Program-made: the position numbers and the translations under genes
The notes under the pieces: model-generated
Database searches by the model: none
Told to the model about the DNA's origin: nothing
What the model saw: only the letters and a program-made list of their open reading frames with translations
Source: Thermomicrobiales bacterium
GTDB taxonomy: Bacteria > Chloroflexota > Chloroflexia > Thermomicrobiales > UBA6265
NCBI GenBank assembly: GCA_030446955.1
Contig: JAUJMG010000144.1
Location: 1-9,098, forward strand
Length of the DNA: 9,098 bases
Reading direction: 5' to 3'
Shown here: one piece after another, positions 1 through 5,415 of the stretch
Layout: each line of letters starts with the position of its first letter
Position numbering within the stretch: the stretch's first letter is position 1

Positions 1-2
1 CG

Positions 3-200
3 TCCCTGTTGACAACCCTGGGCCGGATGGCCGCCCTGGTGCCGGCCGAGCGGCGCGAGCCACTGGCGCAGCAGGCCCGGCTCGTCCTTCAAACCGCTCG
101 CGAAGAGATCTCTATCCTCAGTGATTTGGATCGGGTGGATCAGGCCGGTGCGTGGGCAGCGGACGCGCCGACTCGAGTGGCGATGGCCGTCGGTGAGTGA
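3..200 (+). CDS. C-terminal end of a truncated protein, possibly DUF2254 family membrane protein
   Basis: The reading frame is open to the left edge of the window and ends in TGA at 198-200, so only the last ~65 residues are present. A TTG at position 9 could serve as a start, but the frame continues upstream and no ribosome binding site fits, so this is read as the 3' end of a longer gene. Third codon positions are mostly G or C, which supports real coding. The visible tail is soluble and mostly helical, with an alanine/arginine-rich stretch (LVPAERREPLAQQARLVLQ) followed by acidic residues. This resembles my recollection of the C-terminal tail of DUF2254 predicted membrane proteins, which have N-terminal transmembrane helices and a helical cytoplasmic end. 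The family assignment is weak because the diagnostic part lies outside the window. A hairpin lies about 95 bases after the stop. Confidence 0.6.
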   Translation, partial: SLLTTLGRMAALVPAERREPLAQQARLVLQTAREEISILSDLDRVDQAGAWAADAPTRVAMAVGE

Positions 201-521
201 TTCCCGTTGTAGGCGCGCCTAGTGGACGATGGCGAGCGCGGAGTTGGGGTGGTGGCCCCTTGATTGTGGTTCTGAGCGCAATCACCTGAGAGCAGGGCCG
301 TGACGGCCCATCTCCATCATCGACCGATCGATCATCGGGCAGTGTGCCAGCGAGAGCGGATTCGGAGATTCGATGCGGTAGGGGGTGGACACACCGAGGC
401 AGAGGATGGTTGCCGCCCGTGGGTCGCATCGGTGGCCGATCGGCGGCTGGCGATGAAGCGAACGATCGGATGAGTGCGCGCTGCCCCCGTGGCAACGGCG
501 ACATTTCGTGGAGCTTGCCTG
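201..521. other. Intergenic region without a recognisable gene
   Basis: No frame in this stretch has convincing coding character; the short open frames here are arginine/proline-rich products of high GC. It holds a 12-base perfect palindrome TAGGCGCGCCTA at 210-221, just after the stop of the first gene. It also holds a small hairpin GGGCCG-TGA-CGGCCC at 295-309. Neither is followed by a T run. The last ~100 bases presumably carry the promoter of the acetyltransferase, but I cannot pick convincing -35/-10 boxes. Confidence 0.6.
295..309 (+). terminator. Small GC hairpin, possible terminator of the first gene
   Basis: GGGCCG at 295-300 and CGGCCC at 304-309 are perfectly complementary, with a TGA loop. 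The hairpin is 95 bases after the stop of the upstream gene. There is no T tract on either side, so it is only a candidate and could be chance in a GC-rich region. Confidence 0.25.
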
Positions 522-959
522 ATGGCGACGATAACGGTACGCCGGGCCACGCCTGACGATGCGACGGACCTGGCGCGCATGCTGGACCTGTTCGACAGCA
601 TCGGGGCCACGCCCGAGCAGGTCGCCGCGCGGATGCTGGCCTGCCAGAACGTGTTGACGACCTTTATCGGCGAGATAGACGGGCAGCCGGTCGGCTTTGC
701 GTGTCTGCGACTGGTGCCACACCTGCAAGGCGACGAGCTGTATGCCGAGCTGACCGACATCTACGTGGACGCGCCGTTTCGCCGCCAAGGCGTGGCCCGC
801 GTGCTGGCTGCGCAGGTTGAGGCGGCGGCGCGGGCTGCCGGCGCGAGCGAAGTGGTGATCATCACCGGCTTCGACAACGAGGGCGCGCAGGCGGCGTATC
901 GCGCGAGCGGCTACGCCAATTGGGCGCTGGCGATGCGGAAACGCTTGGCGGACGAATGA
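522..959 (+). CDS. GNAT family N-acetyltransferase
   Basis: This 145-residue protein is a single-domain GNAT enzyme, which transfers an acyl group (usually acetyl) from acyl-CoA to an amine; the substrate cannot be read from sequence. The start ITVRRATPDDATDLARM is the usual first strand and helix of the fold. Motif A follows in D79-IYVDAPFRRQGVA, with R87-R88-Q89-G90-V91-A92 as the pyrophosphate-binding Q/RxxGxG/A loop. The segment around N119, Y126 and G130-Y131 (FDNEGAQAAYRASGY) is the typical motif B end, where the tyrosine often acts as general acid. An upstream GTG at 474 is in frame, but the ATG at 522 has GGAG at 510-513 eight bases before it and begins exactly at the conserved strand, so it is preferred. 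The gene appears to stand alone. The cytoplasmic location is inferred from the lack of a signal or membrane segment. The acceptor could be a small amine, a peptide N-terminus or an antibiotic. Confidence 0.87.
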   Translation: MATITVRRATPDDATDLARMLDLFDSIGATPEQVAARMLACQNVLTTFIGEIDGQPVGFACLRLVPHLQGDELYAELTDIYVDAPFRRQGVARVLAAQVEAAARAAGASEVVIITGFDNEGAQAAYRASGYANWALAMRKRLADE

Positions 960-1084
960 CGAATGAGGAACGGGAGAAACGCCATCGTGTACACATCCGT
1001 CCGTTTTCGAGGTCTAGGGCGGGTACGGTTGCAGACGCGATGAAGATAGCAGCCTGGCTGTCCTCGCACACGCCTCGCCCCACC

Positions 1085-1121
1085 GGGACCGGCCGGGCGG
1101 CGGCTTTGCCGGTCAGGTCCC
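1085..1121 (+). terminator. Nested inverted repeats after the acetyltransferase gene
   Basis: GACCGGC at 1087-1093 pairs perfectly with GCCGGTC at 1108-1114 around a 14-base loop. An alternative outer pairing GGGACC (1085-1090) with GGTCCC (1116-1121) is also possible. It lies ~130 bases after the acetyltransferase stop and has no T tract, so terminator function is a guess. No gene is visible between 960 and 1191. Confidence 0.27.
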
Positions 1122-1177
1122 AAGCGAGACGCTAACGACCCGAGAACGCCGTGCCGTCGGCCACCGATGCTGCCCAC

Positions 1178-1199
1178 GGGGGTACCCCATGTCATGGGG
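1178..1199. repeat. Two overlapping palindromes at the 3' end of the SnoaL-like gene
   Basis: GGGGTACCCC at 1179-1188 is a perfect palindrome, and CCCCATG-T-CATGGGG at 1185-1199 is a second one. They share the central CCCC, which could pair with either neighbour. The second covers the TGA stop of the minus-strand gene at 1192-1194. There is no adjacent T run. It could be a weak terminator or a protein-binding site. Confidence 0.35.
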
Positions 1200-1723
1200 A
1201 GGCTTGGGCGTGGAACCCTAGGCGGGAAGGTCCATACCAATGACCTCCGCGTTGGTCACCGGGGGAGGCATGGAAGTGGACCATCCGCCACGCGTCATCC
1301 TCTCGGTGCCAGATCGCGGTGAGCTGGAAGGGGACCTCGCGGTGGCCGACCTGGAACCGGGCATCACGGTCGACCGCCCAGGCGACATTTCCCGCCCGAG
1401 AGGCCATCGGATTGCCGGGGACCACCGTCAGGCCGGCCTCATGTTGGGCTGTCACTGCCCGAAGGAGGTCCGGCACGTCTGTCCAGCACTTCTCAGGATC
1501 GGTCCCAAGAAAGACGACGCCGGGAGGAGACGTGCTGGTCGAAGAAGGCGGCGTCACCCGTGGCGACGGCTTCCTCCATCTGCCGTAGCAAGTCTTGTAA
1601 CTCAGGTGCCGATTCCACCGGTGCGGTTTGAGTATGGCTCTCGGTGGCTGGAGGCTCGCTCCCCGCCAGTGGGAATCCATCGATGGGTGTAGCCCGCTGC
1701 TGTTGCTGGCGCGCACAATCCAT
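1192..1723 (-). pseudogene. SnoaL/NTF2-like protein gene broken by a frameshift
   Basis: Two overlapping minus-strand frames together encode one NTF2-like protein of the SnoaL/DUF4440 type. The first frame starts at ATG 1723 behind an excellent AAGGAGG six bases upstream and encodes a polar N-terminus, then helix one (ELQDLLRQMEEAVATGDAAFF). The second frame continues with GVVFLGTDPEKCW, the conserved strand/turn, and later WAVDRDARF, VPFQLTAIWHRED and WRMVHFHAS, which are the paired beta strands closing the cone-shaped pocket. Dropping one base from the GGG run at 1522-1524 joins the halves into a continuous 176-residue protein at its natural length. As written, translation stops early, giving 76 residues. 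Proteins of this fold are small-molecule binders or enzymes, often of unknown substrate; no function is assigned. The break is either a real mutation or an assembly/base-calling error. A GATAAT hexamer on the minus strand at 1813-1818 may be its -10 box. Confidence 0.75.
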
Positions 1724-2024
1724 CGTGCTCCTCCTTCGGTTTGTCTCCGGCAGATCCTCTTCTCACTGCCGAGGGCTCGTCGAGCCGGTCGCGGGTACCC
1801 TCCCTCGCGATGATTATCGTCCCTATCGAACCTGACACTAGCTCTGCGACGTACTCGTGAGACCCACTGAGTCGGCTTCATGTCTCGTAGATCAGGGGGG
1901 AGCCAGAGGCGTGCTGCACAGATGCGCGGGCCGGGGAGGCGGTTCCGGAGGGTGGGGCTATCAGGATGCACGAAGGTCGCTGGGAATGCTGCCAGCGACC
2001 TTCGCCATACGTGTTCCGGTGCCG
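1724..2024. other. Intergenic region between the SnoaL-like gene and sodC
   Basis: No coding frame here looks real. On the minus strand the right end holds the sodC hairpin (1971-2004) and the left end holds the leader of the SnoaL-like gene, with its Shine-Dalgarno sequence and a possible GATAAT -10 box at 1813-1818. No good -35 box sits at the right distance from that hexamer. The remainder shows nothing I can name. Confidence 0.55.
1971..2004 (-). terminator. Strong hairpin after sodC
   Basis: CGAAGGTCGCTGG at 1971-1983 and CCAGCGACCTTCG at 1992-2004 form a perfect 13-bp stem with an 8-base loop, beginning 20 bases after the sodC stop on the minus strand. The perfect stem and its position argue for a transcription terminator or an RNA 3'-end stabiliser. 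There is no T tract after the stem, so it departs from the classical intrinsic terminator. Confidence 0.6.
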
Positions 2025-2714
2025 TTAGGATGCCGGTGTTGCCGCTTCCGGCGACCCTGTCATCGGGGCACCGTTCTGTGGGGCGGCAACTACGCCGCAC
2101 ACAATACGTCCACCGCTGTTTCCAGTTGGGTCCGTGATCATGTCGTCACGGTCTGCATGGATGACGAGCGCGCTGCCATCGGCATCAGCGAGCGAGGTCG
2201 GTCCTGGGGCGAGGGTGAACCGGTCGGTCTCGATCTGAAGGCGCCCCATCCCTGCATCGTCGATCACGATGTTCCCCAGGTCACCAGCGTGCGATCCCCG
2301 AGGCACCGGGGAACCTACCGGGGTGGCGTTGATCATCGCCGGCACGTCACCGCTCGGCGAACCGTGGGTCTCCCCAGTTGGGTTGAAGTGACCTCCGGCC
2401 GACGCGAAGGGTTGGTCTCCAGTCGGGTCGCAAATGCCCGTCTCGTGGACGTGGATGCCGTGCTCGCCGGGCGTCAGCCCCTGAACCCCAACGCCCACCG
2501 ATACCGATCCGTCCGGCGCTTCCGCGAATGTGGCAATTCCGACCTCTGCCCCCGATACGTCCCGCAGGACCACCTCAGCCAGACTGAATGGGGTCGCCGC
2601 GGGGCTTGCCATCGGCGAGCCTTCCTGTGCGATGAGGTCGGGTGCCCGGCCGACGGCGAGGAGTCCAAGAAGACTCACGACAGACACCAGGCTGGCGACT
2701 GTTCTGCGAAGCAT
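2025..2714 (-). CDS. sodC: Secreted Cu/Zn superoxide dismutase
   Basis: This 229-residue protein converts superoxide to oxygen and hydrogen peroxide outside the cytoplasm. The N-terminus is a Sec signal peptide: RR at 3-4, a hydrophobic core at about 6-21 and a likely cleavage after A29. A Ser/Pro/Ala/Thr-rich linker (GSPMASPAATP) leads to the catalytic domain. All canonical ligands are visible. H88 and H90 (GIHVH) and H186 (ALVIHAD) bind copper, H109 (AGGHFNP) is the bridging histidine, and H117, H142 and D145 (SHAGD) bind zinc. C95 and C206 can form the conserved disulfide, and R203 (GGRIVCGV) is the substrate-guiding arginine. A second Thr/Pro/Ala-rich tail ends the protein. The ATG at 2714 has AAGGAGG eight bases upstream. 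The gene is divergent from the mechanosensitive channel gene. The protein may be loosely wall-associated or released; there is no lipobox. Confidence 0.94.
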   Translation of the reverse strand: MLRRTVASLVSVVSLLGLLAVGRAPDLIAQEGSPMASPAATPFSLAEVVLRDVSGAEVGIATFAEAPDGSVSVGVGVQGLTPGEHGIHVHETGICDPTGDQPFASAGGHFNPTGETHGSPSGDVPAMINATPVGSPVPRGSHAGDLGNIVIDDAGMGRLQIETDRFTLAPGPTSLADADGSALVIHADRDDMITDPTGNSGGRIVCGVVAAPQNGAPMTGSPEAATPAS

Positions 2715-2781
2715 GTGACGTCCCTCCTTCCCCCTCGGGGCCTAAGTAGCATCGGCGTCCGCCACGCCAGCAGACTCCCCT

Positions 2782-2809
2782 ATCCTATACCAGTGCTGCT
2801 CGCGGTCAT
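2782..2809 (-). promoter_or_regulatory. Candidate sodC promoter
   Basis: On the minus strand ATGACC (2809-2804) and TAGGAT (2787-2782) are separated by 16 bases and each matches four of six consensus positions for a housekeeping sigma factor. The hexamer ends 67 bases before the sodC start, giving a leader of about 60 bases. The site lies in the 127-bp divergent space shared with the channel gene, for which I see no equally good promoter. Confidence 0.38.
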
Positions 2810-2841
2810 TGCCAATCGTTGCTTGATAAAAGGGGAGGCAG

Positions 2842-3810
2842 TTGGAGATCTTCGGGATCAAGTTCGTCGGTGTCAATGCCGAGAACGGCACGAAGCTGCT
2901 GCTCACGCTGGCGTTCGTCGCCGTCGTTGTCCTCCTGCGCCGCGCGCTCCACATTCTGGCTCGTGTGCTGCTTCGTGGCCGCGGCAACGAGCAGACCCGG
3001 TTCTGGACGCGCCAGACGATCAACGTCACCACGACTCTGCTCCTGGTCCTGGGAGTCCTCTCGGTCTGGTTCGATGACCCGACCCGTCTCACCACCGCTC
3101 TGGGGTTGGTCACAGCTGGCTTGGCCTTCGCGCTCCAGCGGGTCGTCACTGCGGTGGCGGGGTACTTTGTCATCCTGCGTGGCAACAACTTCACGGTTGG
3201 AGACCGAATCACCATGGGCGGCGTGCGTGGCGACGTGATTGCGCTGGGGTTGATCCAAACCACGATCATGGAGATGGGCCAGCCGCCCTCGGTGCAGGGG
3301 GCGGACCCGCCGATGTGGGTGCGCAGCCGGCAGTACACCGGGCGCGTGGTCACCGTCAGCAACGACAAAATCTTCGACGAGCCGATCTACAACTACACCC
3401 GCGACTTCCCGTACCTGTGGGAGGAGATCACCATCCCGATTCCCTATGATGCCGACCGGTCGCGTGTCGAGCGGATCCTGTTGGACGCGGCTGAGCGCCA
3501 AACGGTGGGGATCCGTGCGGCGAGTGAGGCCGCGCTCAAGGCGATGCAGGGGCGCTACTTCGTGCAAACGACGGGGTCGGAGCCGCGGGTCTATTACCGC
3601 ATTACCGACAACTGGCTGGAGTTGACGGTGCGTTTCGTGACCGAGGTCCGCGGCGTACGCGATGTCAAGGACGCGATGAGCCGCGAGATCCTGCGGGAGC
3701 TTGACGCCGCCGGCATCGGCATCGCCTCCGCCACCTACGACATCGTCGGTTTTCCCCCGCTCCGGATTCAGGATGGCGTGACGGCCATGCGAAGCAACGA
3801 CAAGGGATGA
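2842..3810 (+). CDS. MscS-family mechanosensitive ion channel
   Basis: This 322-residue membrane protein belongs to the MscS family, pores that open on membrane tension and release solutes during osmotic downshock. Hydrophobic helices are seen at about 18-44, 59-77 and 84-112. The third is the pore-lining helix, with small residues (GLVTAGLAFALQRVVTAVAGY) running into the hallmark ILRGNNFTVGDRI (111-123). The beta domain then includes GGVRGDVIALGLIQTTI, and an extension at about 143-165 (EMGQPPSVQGADPPMW) precedes the conserved VVTVSNDKIFDEPIYNYTRDF. The alpha/beta C-terminal domain reaches about residue 300. The start is TTG at 2842, since a TAA at 2827 closes the frame and no ATG or GTG lies between. 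The AAGGGGAGG run at 2830-2838 serves as ribosome binding site with close spacing, suggesting modest translation. It is divergent from sodC. I infer a homoheptamer from the family, not from this sequence. Confidence 0.93.
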   Translation: MEIFGIKFVGVNAENGTKLLLTLAFVAVVVLLRRALHILARVLLRGRGNEQTRFWTRQTINVTTTLLLVLGVLSVWFDDPTRLTTALGLVTAGLAFALQRVVTAVAGYFVILRGNNFTVGDRITMGGVRGDVIALGLIQTTIMEMGQPPSVQGADPPMWVRSRQYTGRVVTVSNDKIFDEPIYNYTRDFPYLWEEITIPIPYDADRSRVERILLDAAERQTVGIRAASEAALKAMQGRYFVQTTGSEPRVYYRITDNWLELTVRFVTEVRGVRDVKDAMSREILRELDAAGIGIASATYDIVGFPPLRIQDGVTAMRSNDKG

Positions 3811-3859
3811 CACGGAGAAACCTTGTTGCTGGTATCGCTGCCCGCCGTGTCGCTGTCGA

Positions 3860-3888
3860 TTGATCCTGATAAGAAGCGCGGATAGGAT
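3860..3888 (+). promoter_or_regulatory. Candidate promoter of the LapA-like gene
   Basis: TTGATC at 3860-3865 and TAGGAT at 3883-3888 are spaced by exactly 17 bases, each matching four of six consensus positions. The predicted start of transcription near 3895 gives a leader of about 50 bases before the ATG at 3944. This supports the small gene being transcribed independently of the channel gene that ends at 3810. Confidence 0.42.
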
Positions 3889-3943
3889 GACGAGCCGGAT
3901 GGCGACGGGATGAGCGGCACGGTCATCACGCGGTGAGGCTGGC

Positions 3944-4165
3944 ATGGGAGACAGGCGGGGGCGAGCAGGCCGTCATTGGACAGTGTGGCTGTTAGTCCTG
4001 GGCCTGATCCTTCCTCTGCTGGTTCTCTTCGTGGCCGTGAACTACCTGCCTGTTGAAGTGGATCTTCTCGTGTGGCGCACAAGGATACGGTTGGCGTGGG
4101 CGCTGTTGGTGGCTTGTGGGCTCGGCGTTGCGCTGGGGCTACTGCTTCCTTGGGGGCGCTGTTGA
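3944..4165 (+). CDS. Small two-helix membrane protein, LapA-like (DUF1049)
   Basis: This 73-residue protein has a basic N-terminus (MGDRRGRAGRHW), a first transmembrane helix at about 13-33, a short polar segment (NYLPVEVDLLVWRTRIRL, 33-50) and a second helix at about 51-68. That pattern, with the N-x-P-V-x-V-x-x-L-x-W motif between two helices, is the signature of the LapA/DUF1049 domain. In proteobacteria LapA takes part in lipopolysaccharide assembly; outside that group the role is unknown, and no LPS function is assumed here. The ATG has GAGG five bases upstream and a plausible promoter ahead. Its last 124 bases overlap, tail to tail, with the end of the minus-strand phosphodiesterase gene. 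Because it is short, coding is inferred from the family-like pattern and the signals in front of it. Confidence 0.72.
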   Translation: MGDRRGRAGRHWTVWLLVLGLILPLLVLFVAVNYLPVEVDLLVWRTRIRLAWALLVACGLGVALGLLLPWGRC

Positions 4166-5031
4166 TCCGGTCGCACCAGGCGAGATTCACCTTGACCCTG
4201 ACCGCTGAGCAAGGCGATGATGGCGAGGTTGTCGGTCGTGATGGCATCGACTCCGTACTCGATCAACTCGTTGGTCCGATCGAGGTCGTTGACCGTCCAG
4301 ACCGCCACGAAAAGCTCTAGTTGGGTCAGCCACGCCGCGGTCTCGGTCGTCACGAGTGGATCGTAGATGGTGACGCCGTCGATGAGCGTCACCAGATCCG
4401 GATTGCTCTGGAGGGTGCTCAGGGTGCCCTCGTCCGCGACGCTCAGGAGCCGGAACACCCATGGTGCTCGTGCCGCCAGAGCTTCCAGGGTCGGCACATT
4501 CCTGGTCGCCACCAGGACTTGCTGACTGCCACGGTAACGCTCCAGAAACGCGAACAGCAGGTCACGGAACTCGGGAGATGATTCCTTCAGGTCCAGTTTG
4601 ATCACGTCCGCCCGCCCCGCGGCCGTCCAGATCCGCTCAAGTGGCGGGCCTCGGAACGCCCGCACCCCGATGAAGGGGAAGGGCGTCGGCGGCAGGTGGG
4701 CCGAGTAGAGCCGCCCATCGAGCGAAACCACGTCGACCTCGATCACGTCCGCCCCGTATACCAGCGCTTCCAGCGTCGCGGCGACGGCCCCACCGGAGTT
4801 GTGGGCGATGCCAAAGATCGGCGCGTAGTTCTTTCGCTGGGTATCGTCCAGGTCGTCGTCGTTCAGTTCTTGATAGAACTGGGCTGGCCGAAGCCCGATC
4901 GTAAACTCCTCGGCAGTCTCCTCAAAGAACGCGAAGACCGCGAGCAGCCAGAGGCTAAGGGCGATCGAGGTCAGTGATGCCAGAAGTACCAAGCGGTGAG
5001 CGAGGCCGCGGAGAAGCTTCACCATTCGCAT
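4042..5031 (-). CDS. Membrane-anchored glycerophosphodiester phosphodiesterase-like protein
   Basis: This 329-residue protein has one N-terminal membrane helix (about 13-36, after a basic start), so the enzyme domain probably faces the outside. The domain is a GDPD-type TIM barrel, the family that hydrolyses glycerophosphodiesters to glycerol-3-phosphate and an alcohol. Visible active-site elements are H77 (FGIAHNSGG), E98 and D100 (VIEVDV), H112 (YSAHLPP), K145-D147-K149 (KLDLKES), W245 (AVWTVND) and the end signature D262AITTDN. The usual HRG motif reads H77-N78-S, with Asn for the near-invariant Arg, and the ENT glutamate is not seen at its usual place. A disordered Ser/Pro/Thr tail (about 278-329) follows the barrel, and it is this tail that overlaps the LapA-like gene. 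A second ATG at 5025 has GAGG at better spacing (8 bases) and is an alternative start. Substrate and activity are uncertain. Confidence 0.85.
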   Translation of the reverse strand: MRMVKLLRGLAHRLVLLASLTSIALSLWLLAVFAFFEETAEEFTIGLRPAQFYQELNDDDLDDTQRKNYAPIFGIAHNSGGAVAATLEALVYGADVIEVDVVSLDGRLYSAHLPPTPFPFIGVRAFRGPPLERIWTAAGRADVIKLDLKESSPEFRDLLFAFLERYRGSQQVLVATRNVPTLEALAARAPWVFRLLSVADEGTLSTLQSNPDLVTLIDGVTIYDPLVTTETAAWLTQLELFVAVWTVNDLDRTNELIEYGVDAITTDNLAIIALLSGQGQGESRLVRPDQQRPQGSSSPSATPSPQATNSAHANRILVRHTRRSTSTGR

Positions 5032-5087
5032 CGCCTCTTCTCTCCGCCGACGATCATCGTTGCGCCATCCGGTCCCTGCCGCCGTTC

Positions 5088-5115
5088 ATCCTAAGCTGAT
5101 CCCGCACCCAGTTAA
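5088..5115 (-). promoter_or_regulatory. Candidate promoter of the phosphodiesterase gene
   Basis: On the minus strand TTAACT (5115-5110) and TAGGAT (5093-5088) lie 16 bases apart, each matching four of six consensus positions, and would give a leader of about 50 bases. The -35 overlaps one half of an inverted repeat, GTTAA at 5111-5115 and TTAAC at 5138-5142, which might be an operator. Confidence 0.38.
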
Positions 5116-5129
5116 CGCCCGCACCCGCC

Positions 5130-5146
5130 CGCGGCAATTAACCGCG
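5130..5146. repeat. Short hairpin CGCGG-CAATTAA-CCGCG
   Basis: A perfect 5-bp stem (5130-5134 with 5142-5146) with a 7-base AT-rich loop stands out in very GC-rich DNA upstream of the phosphodiesterase promoter. It may be an operator or chance. Confidence 0.25.
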
Positions 5147-5336
5147 TAAGCCGCGCCGGCCGTTGTTGCGCCCCTGGGAGGACGAGGCGATCTGAGGAAG
5201 GGATCGTCACAGGGTGCATGACGTTCGCTGCAAGACGGAGTGGGCGGGCGCCGAGATGCGTTCTTCCGCATTGGAACCGCCGTTCATGGACCTCATCGCG
5301 AGGAACGGATGGGACGCCGCACCCGGTGCAAGAAGA

Positions 5337-5370
5337 ACGGGAGGGGTCAGATCGACATCGCCCCTCCCGT
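5337..5370 (-). terminator. Hairpin terminator of the eRF1-like gene
   Basis: ACGGGAGGGG at 5337-5346 and CCCCTCCCGT at 5361-5370 form a perfect 10-bp stem with a 14-base loop, 45 bases after the stop at 5416 on the minus strand. Read on that strand it is followed by TTCTTCTTGC, a fair T-rich tail, so it fits an intrinsic terminator better than the other hairpins here. Confidence 0.7.
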
Positions 5371-5415
5371 CCTCCTTCTCACGCAATTGCTTGGTGTGAC
5401 GCTGTCTGAGCGTCC

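Larger units (their letters stand above)
5116..5415. other. Gene-free region between the phosphodiesterase and eRF1-like genes
   Basis: The two flanking genes are on the same strand, but about 384 bases separate the upstream gene's stop from the downstream start. No frame here looks coding. The stretch holds the terminator of the eRF1-like gene (5337-5370), a bulged hairpin at 5280-5308 (CCGTT with AACGG, then CCTC with GAGG around ATCGC), and the CGCGG hairpin at 5130-5146. The density of structure allows for a small RNA, but I recognise no known family. Confidence 0.45.

Noticed and set aside
1857..3077. 406-codon plus-strand open frame
   Set aside because: It covers sodC antisense and runs into the channel gene; the protein has no signal, domain or ribosome binding site, while sodC has every ligand.
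3809..3851. GACACGG/CCGTGTC inverted repeat after the channel gene as its terminator
   Set aside because: The arms are only 7 bp with a 29-base loop and no T tract, so the pairing is too weak to call.
2806..3945. 379-codon minus-strand open frame, His/Arg/Asp-rich
   Set aside because: It is the shadow of the MscS-type channel gene; the residue composition is typical of antisense GC-rich frames.
5270..5370. Possible T-box leader (TGGAACCGCC followed by a terminator-like hairpin on the plus strand)
   Set aside because: The T-box core TGGNACCGCG is not matched at its end, no specifier region is seen, and no aminoacyl-tRNA or amino-acid gene follows on the plus strand.
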